This document shows positions 33,016-42,660 of a stretch of 64,000 nucleotides of DNA, one piece after another. Made by a program: the position numbers and the translations under genes. The notes below the pieces were generated by a model. That model was not told the origin of the DNA and made no database searches. It saw only the letters and a list, made by a program, of their open reading frames with translations. The DNA lies in contig CAUYUJ010014269.1 of the NCBI GenBank assembly GCA_963575745.1, positions 1-64,000 of the forward strand. The letters run 5' to 3'. The stretch is from Prorocentrum cordatum (lineage: Eukaryota; Sar; Dinophyceae; Prorocentrales; Prorocentraceae). Position 1 is the first letter of the stretch, and every line of letters starts with the position of its first letter.

Positions 33016-33222
33016 CTGATGATGATGTTGATGGTGACGATGATGATGATGATGATGGGGAGGAGGTGGAGGAGGAAGAGGAGGAGGAGGGGGAGGAGGC
33101 GGAGGAGGAGGGGGGGGGGAGGAGGAGGGGGGGGAGGAGGAGGAGAAGGAGGAGGAGGTGGAGGAGGAGGGGCGAGGGGGAGGAGGAGGGGGAGGGGGGG
33201 GGGGGGGCGGAGGACAAACTAG
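32855..33222. repeat. (GAG)n, (GAT)n, (GGA)n microsatellites
   Basis: Purine tract, then ATG/GAT trinucleotides from 32921 to 33056 (poly-Asp or poly-Met in translation), then GGA/GGGGA to 33222. Confidence 0.97.
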
Positions 33223-33349
33223 GTGTGGGTGCGCTCGCGTCATATCTGACGTCCTACCCCCCCCTCCCATCCCTTACCATGGCGCTGATTTTCTCTATCC
33301 GCGGACGCGTGTCGCAGCGGACCTGTGGCTCCGCGCGCGCGTGCGTAAC
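33223..33349. other. Short unique spacer
   Basis: No feature recognised between the GGA and GGT microsatellites. Confidence 0.4.
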
Positions 33350-33688
33350 TAGTGGGTGGTGGTGCGCGTGCGTGCGTGCGTGCGTGTGTGCGTGGTTGTG
33401 GTGGTGGTGGTGCTGCTGCTGGTGCTGGTGGTGGTGATGGTGGTGGTGCTGGTGGTGGTGGTGGTGGTGCTGGTTGTGGTGGTGGTGGTGGCTGGTGGTG
33501 GTGGTGGTGTTGGTACTGTTGCCTCGTGCTGTGGTGGTGTGGTGGTGGTGGTGATGGTGGTGGTGGTGCTGGTGCTGGTGCTGGTGGTGGTGCTGGTGGT
33601 GGTGGTGTTGGTACTGGTGCTGGTGCTGGTGGTGGTGGTTGTGGTGGTGGTGGTGGTGGTGTGGTGGCGGTGCGGCGCGGTGGTGGCG
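33350..33688. repeat. (GGT)n microsatellite
   Basis: GTG/GGT repeat with GCT interruptions; translates to poly-Gly, poly-Val or poly-Trp (His/Thr on the reverse). Confidence 0.97.
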
Positions 33689-33759
33689 GGCGGATGGGCG
33701 CGCGAGAAAAAGGCCGGCGCTGGGGCGAGAACGCCATCCTGAACGACGGAGGCCGAGCA

Positions 33760-34185
33760 CCGATCCGAAAATGAGGCCCACGCTGCAGCGGGAGCACGAT
33801 TCGGAACGATTCGGGGGCAGAAATGAGGCCGGCGCCTCAACGAAAGCAGCATTTTGGGAAAAAATGACGCCGGCGCCTCAGCGAGAGTCGTTACCCGGGA
33901 TTTTTCGGGCATCCTGTGTGTAAAAAAACAGTACGCGGAGGGTGCGCGGCTATCACCCGGACGCCATCGGTGGAAGGATTCGGGAGCAGAAATGAGGCCG
34001 CGCCCCAACGAGAGCAGCATTTTGGGAAAAAATTGACGCCGGCGCGAGAGCAGCATTTTGAGAACAAATGACGCCGGCGCTTCAGCGAGAGTCGTTTCCC
34101 GGGATTTTTCGGGCATCCTGTGTATATGAAAAAAAGTACGCGGAGGGTGCGCGGCTATCGCCCAGACGCCATCAGGGGGCGAGGG
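33760..34185. repeat. ~205-bp tandem repeat, two copies
   Basis: AGTACGCGGAGGGTGCGCGG recurs at about 33930 and 34135, 205 apart. TCCCGGGATTTTTCGGGCAT and AGCAGCATTTTG recur with it. ATGACGCCGGCGC and GAGGCCGGCGCC are small inverted repeats within the unit. Confidence 0.85.
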
Positions 34186-34199
34186 AGAGTATATTCATA

Positions 34200-34905
34200 T
34201 TGAGTAATTGTGGAGGAGCAGGAGGATGGGGGGGGGGATGTGGAGGAAGAGGAGAAAAGGAGGAGGAAGAGCAAGAGGGATGCCTCCCCCGGGTGTTCCC
34301 TTTATCCGATGTGGCCCAACGCTTGCGCGCGTTGCAGTGCCGTTTGGCGAGCCGTGCAGTCTGAACAGGGGGAGGAGAAGGAACAGGAGAAGGAGGAGTG
34401 AGAGGAGGGCGAGGAGGAGGGGGAGGACGAGGGGGAGGAAGGCGGAGGAGGAGGAGGAGGAGGAAGAGGAGGAGGGGTAGGAGGAAGGTGGAGGAGGAGG
34501 ACGAGGAGGAGGAAGAGGAGGAGGAGGAACATGATGACGATGATTGATGGTGATGGTGATGGTGATGGTGGGATGATGATGATGATGAAGGAGGAGGAGG
34601 AGGAGGGGGAGGAGGAGGAGGGGAGGGGGGGGAGGAGGAGGGGGAGGTGTGGTGGAAAGGAGGAGGAAGGGAGAGGAGGAGGAGGAGGAGGAGGAGGAGC
34701 GGGAATGTAGAGGAGAAGGAGGAGGCGGAGGAGGAGGAAGAGGAGAAGGATGAGGAGGAGGGAAAGGATGAGGGGGGGAGGAAGGGGGCGGAGGAGGAGG
34801 AAGGGGGGAAAGGAGGGGGCGATGGGGGGGGGGAGGAGGAAGAGTAGGAGGAGAGGAGGAAGAGCAGGGGGAAAGAGGAGGACGAGGAAGAGACGTCGTT
34901 TTCGG
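34200..34905. repeat. Purine (GGA)n microsatellites with a GAT patch
   Basis: Long GGA/GAG-rich DNA, broken by a mixed island at 34285-34370 and a GATGGTGATG patch at 34540-34585. Apparent ORFs of 230-264 codons on the minus strand are poly-Pro/Ser/Leu artefacts. Confidence 0.92.
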
Positions 34906-35038
34906 CCGCCTCGGGCCGCCTGGGGGCGAGGAGCGCCCAAAAGCTTTTCGAACCGCGACCGCGAAGCTCGACGAATAACCGAAGTGCATTCAGCCTTCAA
35001 CCTCCTCGCCCGTTGTTTGGCCGTTGCCCCGGGCGAAG
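34906..35038. other. Unassigned, upstream of the CTAGAACC hairpin
   Basis: Mixed GC-rich sequence with no ORF of note. It may be the body of the short element whose 3' end is the hairpin at 35039. Confidence 0.3.
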
Positions 35039-35078
35039 CTAGAACCTAAGCGCTCGCGTAGCGCGCGCGTGGTTCTAG
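35039..35078. repeat. CTAGAACC hairpin, copy 1
   Basis: CTAGAACC (35039-35046) pairs with GGTTCTAG (35071-35078). Inside, CGCTCGCG pairs with CGCGCGCG with one mismatch. It runs straight into an ATGT/GCAT microsatellite. Copy 2 is at 52746-52785. Confidence 0.92.
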
Positions 35079-35172
35079 TATGCATGTACGTACATATGCA
35101 TGTATGCATGTGTGCATGCATTCATGAATGCGTAGGGCAATCTATGCATGTATGCATGCATGAATGTATGCG
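35079..35172. repeat. ATGT/GCAT microsatellite, left flank of the copia element
   Basis: Degenerate ATGTATGCATGT repeat. The same kind of repeat resumes at 42661, right after the element, so the element appears to sit inside one tract. Confidence 0.9.
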
Positions 35173-35258
35173 CGCCAGAGCTATGAGGATAGTTTCGTTG
35201 TTGGGCCGCAGCCCTCTCGGTTTGAATAGGAACGCGGCTCCGCGGGGGGCGCCGCGCA
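35173..35258 (+). repeat. 5' terminal repeat of the copia element
   Basis: 86 bp from GCCAGAGCTATGAGGATAG to GCGCCGCGCA. About 75% identical by eye to the 3' copy, with the last ~30 bases (GGAACGCGGCTCCGCGGGGG) nearly unchanged. It begins CG where the 3' copy begins TG, and ends CA. Confidence 0.7.
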
Positions 35259-35271
35259 TGGCAGCGGAGCC
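35259..35271 (+). promoter_or_regulatory. Possible primer-binding site
   Basis: TGGCAGCGGAGC directly follows the terminal CA. It matches 9 of 12 positions of the TGGTATCAGAGC initiator-tRNA binding site usual in copia elements. Position supports it; identity is only moderate. Confidence 0.4.
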
Positions 35272-35309
35272 CGTGGCCTGAGATCCACGGGTTCGGCGTC
35301 GGAGGTGCG

Positions 35310-35475
35310 AACCCAGCAGCCCAGCGGGAAGCGCCGCGGGCTGCGGAGGGCAGCCTAGCAGCCCGGCGGGGACCTCCGCGGGCTGCGGGGGGCAGCCGTC
35401 CAGCCTAGCAGCCCAGCGGGGACCTCCGCGGGCTGCAGCAGCTCGGCCTAGCGGCCCAGCGGGAAACGCCGCGGA
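35310..35475 (+). repeat. 42-50 bp tandem repeats in the leader
   Basis: Four copies of GC(A/G)GCCC(A/G)GCGGGG...CCGCGGGCTGC, at 35316, 35358, 35408 and 35451. They lie in the untranslated leader between the primer site and gag. Confidence 0.85.
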
Positions 35476-35502
35476 AGGCGCGCGGAAGGCAGCCCAGACC
35501 CG

Positions 35503-36430
35503 TTGCGGGCCGAGGCAGGAACCTCGGCGGGCGCGGCAGCGACGGGGCGGAAGAAGCTGAAGAAGCAGCGCGGGCCGCGGCGATCGGAGGACGCCGCCTG
35601 GCGACGGCAGCGACGAGACGTCTGCAGGCTGCTGGAGTCGGCGCTGAGCCTCGTCGAGAAGATCGTCGGGCGTGAGCTCGACCTGCCAACGTTCACGCAC
35701 CGTGTGTTCGGGAACGTCGTCTTCGACAAAGAGCCTGGTCGCGCGTGGCCGCTCGACGTCGTGGGCGATGACGGCAACTCCTGCGTGCCCCGCGAGAGCG
35801 AGGCCTATGCGGCCTTCGTGCCGTGGAGGTTCAGGGATGGAGGGGGGGCTGCGAGCAGCGGCGGCGCAGCAGGTAGCGGGCGACCCCGCAGCCGCGGCCG
35901 CAGCTGCAGCGGGAGCCTTGCTGCAGCAGCAGCCGCCGACGGCCCGGCAGGTTCTGGATGCGCGGCGGACGGCGACGGCTCGGGCGGAAGCTGCAGAGAA
36001 GCGAGCCCAGGAGCTGGGGGCGCGAGCAGAGACGACAGCCAGACGGCATACTGCTCAGCTTCAGCAGCTTCAGCAGGCGCTCCAGCAGTTGACCGCCGCG
36101 GGGGGCGCCGCGGCGGCGAGCCCAGCGTCGGCGAGGAGCGAGGGTCGTCGGAAGCGGGGCGTCATCGACGCGAAGCTGCCGACGAAGCCAGCCTAGTCCA
36201 AGGGCAGCGAGGCGTGGCCCGTGTGGTCGTTCAAGCTGCCGGCGTACATCGCGACGCTGGACGACGAGCTGTGTCAGGAGATGATCGCGGTCGGGCAGAA
36301 GGCCGAAGAAGACGTCGCCAACGAGGCGTTGGACCCCATAAACCCAGCGCTCGTCGGCGGGTCTCGGCAGCTGTGCCACGTGCTCGTGCTGCTCTTCGAA
36401 TGCAGGGATTTCGCCATGCAGCGGCCCTCC
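35503..36430 (+). pseudogene. copia Gag, N-terminal part
   Basis: The first ~110 codons (from ATG 35503) have no recognised domain. From about 35838 the meaningful frame is that of 35672-36196, with an Ala/Gln-rich coiled region and a GVIDAKLPTKP motif. That motif leads, across a TAG at 36194-36196, into SEAWPVWSFKLPAYIATLDD. A basic peptide followed by a W-x-W-S-F-x-x-x-A-Y block is the usual start of the capsid domain of dinoflagellate copia Gag. The sequence then fades into the C-rich tract at 36430. The product would form the particle that packages element RNA. Confidence 0.65.
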
Positions 36431-36800
36431 GCCCGCCCCCCGCCCCCGCCCCAACACCACCGCCCTTCCCCGGCGCCCCCCCCCCCCCGCCCCCCACCTC
36501 CAAAAAAAGCCACGACCCCCCCCCCACAAAACACCACCCAAAACAACCCACGCCCGCCGCCTCAACGGCACGTGGGCGTAAACACACAGCCCCCCCCCGC
36601 TCGCGCCACCCCCCCCACCCCCCCCCCCGGCGCCCACCCCCCCGCCCCCGACCCCCAACCGCACCCCCCCCACGCCGCCCCCCCCCCCCAACACCGGGGG
36701 GACACCCACCCCCCCCCCAACACCCCCCGCCCCCCCCCCCCACCCCCCCCCCCCCCCCCCAAAAAAACAAAAAACAAACCCCAACCCCCCCCGCCCCCGA
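36425..36800 (+). repeat. C-rich low-complexity tract inside gag
   Basis: About 375 bp of mostly C, with A and scattered G and almost no T. It replaces the stretch of Gag expected between the VLLFE block and the LAKEFEP block. It translates to Pro-rich sequence in every frame. It may be a real expansion or a consensus artefact. Confidence 0.85.
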
Positions 36801-36814
36801 ATCCCACGGGGCGA

Positions 36815-37501
36815 AGGGCTGCTGGCGCGGCGCAAGCTCGCCAAGGAGTTCGAGCCCGCCCAGCCAGCATCAGCTCTGAGTCGAATGAGGAAGCTGATGG
36901 CATGGGGTGGACGTTCGGAGCGGCGACGATCGAGACGGACATGGGCGAGTTCGACGTGGCAGTCCAGACGCGCGAACGGTGCGGCAGCGCGGTTCCCAGC
37001 GATATCAAGGGCGCGATCCCCGTAGCGGGGATCCAGGACAGGGGCCTTCAGCAGGGGCTGCTGGTCAACGCCGACCGCCTCGGGGACTGCGACGGGATCG
37101 CAAAGCGCGTGAAGACGTACCTGACGAACAGGAAGACGTTCAAGGGCGCTGTAAGAGGCGCCGCAGCGGGGGCCACCGCGGCGGACGACAGCGGACCGGC
37201 ACCGATGGACATCGGGTCCCTGGCGACGACGTTGGCAGCAGGAGGGGTGGTTCCAGCCGAGGTGACGATGGTCGTAAACCCATCAAGAAGGGCAAGGGCA
37301 AGGGGGAGGGGAAGAGCAAAGGATGAGGCGGCGGCAGGAAGGGAAACGAGAAGCTCTATGACGGAAAGAGGGGTTCCCGATCGCAGCACCAGGCGCAGAA
37401 GGACGGCAAGGGCAGAGATGGCGATGATGGGCGGCGCGTCGAGACACGGATGTAGGAGGTGCCATCTGAAGGGCCATTTGGCGAGAGACTGCCCTGACTG
37501 A
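36815..37501 (+). pseudogene. copia Gag, C-terminal part with CCHC knuckle
   Basis: A short block LLARRKLAKEFEP (frame of 36819) is followed, in the frame of 36221-37501, by VPSDIKGAIPVAGIQDRGLQ, the C-terminal capsid block. DSGPAPMDIGSL and a basic region come next, then CRRCHLKGHLARDC, a CCHC zinc knuckle (C-x2-C-x4-H-x4-C) that binds RNA. The stop is at 37499. The two blocks lie in different frames, so an indel separates them near 36895. Confidence 0.75.
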
Positions 37502-38120
37502 CTACGAGAGTGAACGGCGCAGCCAGCAAGACGATCGAGTTGAAGGACGCGCTGAACTAGATTCAGCTACTTGCGCCTGCGACGAGCTCAGCAGCATCGA
37601 GCGCGCCTTCCGTGGCGCGGGGCAGCGTGACCCAGGCGCGGGCCAATTCCGTGCAGCTTTCGACGGCGAGCTCAATGGCTGCTCCGAGCGGCGGCCCCGC
37701 TGGCTCAGCGGGTGGCGGGGCCGCGGGAGACACCGCGTCCGCCATCCAGTGGGTGCTGCGCCTGGTGGCCCAGGCTGCGGATCCCGTGAGTCGGATTTCC
37801 GTGCTGCGAGCTCCAGTGGGTGGCGGCTCGGGGGGCGACGACGAGAGCTGCGATGAGTGAGTGCATCGTGGTGGGCTCGGGGGCCTCGAGAGCGACGCGC
37901 CCACTCGGCCGCGCCCCGAGTGTGGCGATGCGCGAGCCCGCGCAAATCTACGACATCCGCGCTGCAGACGACAGGCGCGTGAAGCTCCGCGGCGAGAAGG
38001 GCGTGCAGTGTAAACTGCTAGACAGCTCAGGCGTGCACGAGGTGGGCCTCGACTGCCATGTCGCCGGCGTCTCGCGTCCCATCGTGGGGGTAGCCGAGGC
38101 ATGCGACAACGGTCACTCTT
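37502..38120 (+). pseudogene. copia protease region
   Basis: In the frame of 37820-38584, CIVVGSGASRA stands where the aspartic protease active site (D-[ST]-G) belongs. A body follows containing KLLDSSGVHEVGLDCHVAGV and RPIVGVAEACDNG, which fits the rest of the protease fold. The catalytic Asp is Gly (codon 37874-37876, GGC). The frame is lost near 38100, before the pre-integrase segment. Retroviral-type proteases cut the polyprotein into its enzymes. Confidence 0.65.
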
Positions 38121-39740
38121 GTGCTGTTCTCGCCGACGGGCTCGCGCATCGCGCCCGCGGCGCTCAGCCGACCGGAGGGCATCGCCAACGCGTCTCTGGT
38201 GCGGCAGGACAGCCTGTTCTGGATGCGAGGGCGCGTCGCGGGAGGCGCAGCGACGGCGTCCGAGATGCTGCGGCTCAACCCAGTCGGGGCCGAGGCGCCC
38301 GCGGCAGCAGCTCCCGTGGCGGCCGAGCAGCCGCAGCGCGAGGAGGCGCCGCTGGCGGAGGCGGAGCCCGCCGGGGTGCCAGCCAGGGCGATTCGGGTGC
38401 CACCGCTCCTCAGCGAGGAGGAGATCGACAAGCGCGAGCTCGCTCACCTCCCACCGCGAGGTTGGTGCGACAAGTGAGTGCCCGCCAAGGCGGCAGACGA
38501 CCCGCGCCGACAGGGCGGCGGGCCTGGCAGCATCGACGTGGTGCAGATGGACTACCTGCAGCTCGGCGCCGTGGTGGCAGCTGAGGAGCTGGCGGCCTCA
38601 GCCGACAGCGTGGCTTGGTTGGCTCCCGCGGATCGGCAGATCGACCAGGCCGTCCTGATGCCGCAGCTGGTGGGCCCAGTTGCAAGCGACGGCATGGAGG
38701 TGCTGCTCAACGTGCTGGTGGTGGCGCACCGCCAGTTGGCCGCAAAGCGCGCGGTCCTGGGGCCGAAGGGTTTGCATCCCGTCATGTCCATGGCAGCGGG
38801 TGCGGCCATCGACGCCCGGGGTATCGCGGAGTGCACCCTGCGCACCGACCAGGAGCCAGCGGTCCAGGCGCTGGCCGAGCAGATCTCCGAGGAGCGGAAG
38901 CTGAAGGGCTTCAAGTGCCAGCTCGCGGCAGCGCCTGCCAGGGGCCACGCGTTGATGGGTTTCATCGAGGCCATGAACGACCGGGTGGCCAAGCAGGTGC
39001 GCGTGATCAAGCTCCAGCTCGAGTCAGGCATGGGCGCGCGCATCCCCAGGTTCTACGGGTTAATGCCGTGGGTGGTCAGGCGCGCTGGATGGTTCCTCGC
39101 GCGGTTTGCTGTCGGGCAGACCGCTGGCAAGACGGCCTATCACGTCAATCGAGGCGCGCTGTGCCGCGGGGAGGTGGCCGCGCTCGGAGAGGTTGTCTGG
39201 GCCCGCGTGCCAGGCGACCGCGCGCAGAAGGAGGAGGCTCAGTGGCGCTTCGGTGTCTGGCTGGGCAAGACCGAGAAGAGCGACGAGCACTTTGTCGGCG
39301 GGTCGCGGCAGACCAGTCGGCATCGGGCGATCAGGAGGCAGCCGAAGGAGCGGAGGTTCAATGTGGACGCGCTGAACAGCTTCGCGGGCCTGCCTTGGGA
39401 CCTCCAGTCCAAGCCCGAGCGGACAGACACCGCTGCAGGGCAGCCCATGGGCGGCGCCGATCCCCATCGCGGTGGCGACGTTGCGAGGGCGCGGCAGGCG
39501 CGGGCACGGCAGCGCCAGGCCGGGGATGCGCATCCATCGGCAAGCATCAGCGGCGCAGCAGCAGCAGCAGCAGCAGCTTCAGGGGTAGAAGAACTAGCAC
39601 GACCACCTCCAGGACCTCTGGGCGCTCCGCCAGCACCCGTCCCCGAGCCGAGGCTCGGGTGGGCCAACTACGTGACGAAGAGGATGGTTCACACCTACGG
39701 GCCCACCTTGAACTGCCCGGGGCGTTGGGGAGGCGAGGCA
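38121..39740 (+). pseudogene. copia GAG-pre-integrase and integrase
   Basis: The frame begins near 38121, with LFWMRGRV and, at 38445-38477, AHLPPRGWCDK followed by an in-frame TGA (38475-38477) and VPAKAADDPR. In this zinc-binding HHCC motif the stop falls exactly where the last Cys belongs. The integrase core follows: MDYLQLG (D at 38550), RTDQEPAVQAL (second D) and GFIEAMNDRVAKQV (E, 39 residues later), giving the DDE triad intact. A region with QWRFGVWLGKTEKSDEHFVG matches the usual C-terminal part. Integrase would join element cDNA to chromosomal DNA. The frame is lost near 39740. Confidence 0.82.
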
Positions 39741-40995
39741 GCGCACTCTCTCACGAGTGCAGGAAGCGCATGGAGGAGAAGCTCTTGGACGAGGCGAATC
39801 AGCAGGCAGCGGTTCAACCGTTGCCAGGCGACGCCATAGCAGCCCCAGAGATGGAGGTGGATGCGGCAGCAGTCGACCCCACGGCCGCGAGGGCGGCGGC
39901 AGCTGGTGGGGCAGCAGCAGCGGCGAGTTCGTCCCTGCCATCTCCTGCAGAGAGTGGCCCAGCGGGCGACTCCGCGGGGATGGGCGTAGACTCGAGGAGC
40001 CCGCCAGCAGCTCCCGCGGACGGCGAGCCGCTGTCGAAGTCGCCCAGGGTGGCCAACCTCGTGGTGCCCGTGGACGTCAGCGGGCCTGCTTACTTTGGAA
40101 TTGACGGCGAGGACTGCGAGCGGCTGCAGCTGTTCGCGGCGTCCGTGCGTGATCGGGAGACTCCGACAGCGTGGGCGTGCGACCTCGTGCCGGAGGCGGT
40201 GGTGTACGACAGGCGCTCGGGCGAGGTGCTGCCGAGGGAGCTCGTGGTGCAGGGGCGCCAGCAGGAACTCGACCAGATGGCCGCGTTCGGGGTGTACGAG
40301 GACGTGTCCGACGACGTCAGCGTGGGGAGGCGCATGCGGAGCAAGTGGCTTGACAGACTGCGATATAGGCCAGACGGGACGCCCTTCGTGAGGTCGAGAC
40401 TCGTTGCCCTGGACATCAACCTGTTCGAGCGCGACGACGTGGCGGCAGGTGCGCCGCGCCTTTTGTACTTGCGGCTGGTGGTGCTGGCTGCCTCAAAACC
40501 CTCATCAGGGCATGGGCAGGTGGCTCTGTGCGCGATGCCAGCGTGGCGTTCGTCCACGCGGAGATGGACGAGTGGTTGTGTGTGATGCCACCGCCTGGGC
40601 TGCGCCGACCTGAGCGGGTCTGGGAGCCCCGCGAGGCGCTCTACGGTGCGAGACCTGCGTCGAGGCTGTGGCAGGTATGCGTCGGCGACGTCTTCGAGAA
40701 GAGTCAGCCACCATGGGTTCGGATCACGCCTTGCCCTTGTGCCTTCTACATCGAGACGTTGGACATCGCGCTGGGCGTGCGCGCTGACGACTTCGTGGCC
40801 GAGGGGGCCTCGGCAAAGCTCGACGTGCTCGACGCGTTGCTGGAGGAGCACATCGAGACCAAGAAGCTGGGTCGAGTGGGGCCGGGTACCACCGGCGGTA
40901 GCCGCGACAGACTGCTCAAGCGACACATCGAGTGGCGGGGGTCTCCGTCTCTTCGCTTCGTGTGGAGAGCAGATGACTCGCACGTGGACAACTGA
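39741..40995 (+). pseudogene. copia reverse transcriptase
   Basis: First half in the frame ending at 40585: after an Ala-rich linker, a segment with VVQGRQQELDQMAAFGVYED, SKWLDR, PFVRSRLVALDIN and FERDDVAAGAP. This is the N-terminal half of the copia RT domain. A frame change near 40510 gives the second half (frame of 40528): RDASVAFVHAEMDEW (motif A, Asp present), REALYGARPASRLWQ (motif B) and GVRADDFVAEGA (motif C, the two Asp present but Tyr and Val replaced). The frame ends at a TGA at 40993-40995, after which the same frame continues into RNase H. Confidence 0.8.
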
Positions 40996-42096
40996 CTCGA
41001 GCTCTTGGACCTGCCAGCCGACGCGACGAAGCCGCAGACGAGCCCAGGCTCGAAGGCAACGGGGGGCTCCGTGCCCAAGGAGGCGGTCGTGGACGAGCGG
41101 CTGATGAGGTTGGTGCCCAAGGCGGGCGGTGTGCTGACCTACCTGTCCCAGGACGTGCCGCAGGTGCAGTGCGCAGCGAAGATGGCCATGGCGGAGGCGT
41201 CGAGGCTTGTGCCACTGGCTGAGGTCAGTCTCAAGCGTGCTGCACGGTACCTGGTGGGGTGCCCAGTGACGGAGTGGCACTGCCCGTTGCAGGGCCACCC
41301 TGTCACGGAAGACGTCGAGGGCGACAGCGACTGGGCAGGGGCGGACGACGCGAAGTCCACGCAGTGCACGGTGATGATGTTCGGGGACCATTGCCTGGAG
41401 GTGACTACGTCGACGCAGGGCTACGTGGCGACGTCAAGCGGGGTGGCAGAGCTCCTTGCTCTCAACAGGGCGGGTGCCTCCGCTATCCTGTTGCAGCAGA
41501 TCCTCGCGCTGTCCGGCATCCACACTCAGGGAGTTGCTGGTACGGACAGCTCGGCAACGAAGGGAATGGCCCACCGAGTGGGGTCAGGCCGAGTGCGATA
41601 TCTCCGTATCCAGGACTTGTGGATACAGGAGCGAGTGCGGACGAATGGTCTGGGGGTGAATCGAGCTGACATCGGGGCGAAGTACCTGGACGTCTCGAGG
41701 GTTCAAGTCATGCTGGAGCTCGTGAGGCTAGCGCCGAGAGGGCGAGCGGCTGGCCATGTGAGCGACTCCACGGCGGCTATGCTGAAGGTAGTCTTGGCGA
41801 CAGAGTGTGTGCGTGGCGCAGCGGGGGCTACCGCAGCCACGGGAGACGATTTGTACGACGGCAGCGCGATAGGCTTCGTCATGCCGCTGTTCCTGTTCAT
41901 GCTGGTGTACATGATCGCAGCCACGGTAGCGGCTTGCCACCTTGCCAAGAGGCGCTCGAGGGAGCGCCGGCCCGACGCTGCGGGCGGCGAGGTGACGGAG
42001 GGCGCCGACGACGGGCTGGATGACGACGCTCACGGCGGACGAGAGCGGGAAGCACCGCCTCCAGCCCGAGCGAGCGCGGACGCTCAGATCGGATGA
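40996..42096 (+). pseudogene. copia RNase H plus C-terminal membrane helix
   Basis: Read from 41005, residues 100-230 are a copia RNase H: GDSDWAGADD (first acidic site), SSGVAELLAL (Glu149), GTDSSATKGM (Asp181) and NRADIGAKYLD (Asp222). RNase H removes the RNA strand during cDNA synthesis. After it, residues 289-310 (nt ~41869-41934) form a ~22-residue hydrophobic helix, IGFVMPLFLFMLVYMIAATV, flanked by an acidic DDLYDG and a basic AKRRSRERR. This looks like a transmembrane anchor. The tail is acidic then basic and stops at 42094. This domain is the best-preserved part of the element. Confidence 0.82.
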
Positions 42097-42239
42097 GATC
42101 GGAAAGCACCGCGTCCAGCTTTGGTTAGCGCGGACAAGGGATCGGCAGCGGGAGGGGCCGCGCCGACCAAGGAGGGACCTCGGCAGCGACGACAGGTCGC
42201 ATCGAGGATCGTGGGGTGTCAGTATGAGGAGCTCCATGG

Positions 42240-42479
42240 CGTTCTACTCGTGGCGAGCAGGTAGCCGTCAGAGACGAGCTGTTGCGCTACGAGGTAGACG
42301 AGCTGAGGGCAGCGCTGCGGGCGCGCGGCCTCGGCGCGACAGGCCTGAAGGCGAACTTGGCCAGCGGGCTGGCGAGGGTGGCGGCGCGGCCATCCAGGGC
42401 GCAGAGAGGCCCGAGGCCGACGACCGACGAGCTGGTCGAGTCGGCGGCGACGACGTCGGCTGCGGGCGCCAGCGCCTGA
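42240..42479 (+). CDS. Short ORF with SAP-like DNA-binding motif
   Basis: Open frame reading DELLRYEVDELRAALRARGL then GATGLKANLASGLARVA. It fits the SAP motif (about 35 residues, two helices, xxxLRxxLxxxGLxxxGxKxxLxxRL), which binds AT-rich or scaffold DNA. It lies between the RNase H frame and the 3' terminal repeat of the copia element. There is no convincing ATG: the nearest starts would be TTG at 42282 or an upstream frame now broken. It could be an accessory domain of the element or a displaced part of its Gag. Confidence 0.5.
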   Translation, partial: RSTRGEQVAVRDELLRYEVDELRAALRARGLGATGLKANLASGLARVAARPSRAQRGPRPTTDELVESAATTSAAGASA

Positions 42480-42570
42480 AGGCGCACAGCAGCCCTTGAG
42501 AGCCCGCCCCCGGCGGGAGGCTCCGCGGGGGGCGCCGCGCTTCGCCCCGCAAAGACGCGGCGAGGAGGCG

Positions 42571-42660
42571 TGCCAGAGCTAGGAGGATAGTTTTGGGATG
42601 TCTTGGACCGCGACCCTCTCGCCTTGAAAAGGAACGCGGCTCCGCGGGGGGTGCCGCGCA
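42571..42660 (+). repeat. 3' terminal repeat of the copia element
   Basis: 90 bp from TGCCAGAGCTAGGAGGATAG to GTGCCGCGCA, with TG...CA ends. A partial third copy of its last ~25 bases (GGCTCCGCGGGGGGCGCCGC) lies just upstream at 42518-42540. Confidence 0.7.

Larger units (their letters stand above)
35173..42660 (+). mobile_element. Ty1/copia-type LTR retrotransposon, inactivated
   Basis: Flanked by 86- and 90-bp direct repeats and carrying, in order, gag (with CCHC knuckle), protease, GAG-pre-integrase, integrase, reverse transcriptase and RNase H. This order (integrase before RT) is the copia order. The coding region has in-frame stops at 36194 (TAG), 38475 (TGA) and 40993 (TGA). It also has frame changes near 36895, 38100, 39740 and 40510. 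It also carries a C-rich low-complexity tract within gag, so this copy cannot make a working polyprotein. The flanking pentamers ATGCG (35168-35172) and ATGTG (42661-42665) are a possible target-site duplication with one mismatch. Confidence 0.87.

Noticed and set aside
35059-35080. tRNA or tRNA-derived SINE at the CTAGAACC hairpin
   Set aside because: No A or B box spacing and no cloverleaf; the structure is a simple two-stem hairpin.
40090-41391. 433-codon minus-strand frame
   Set aside because: Antisense of the copia RT/RNase H, which has clear motifs on the plus strand.
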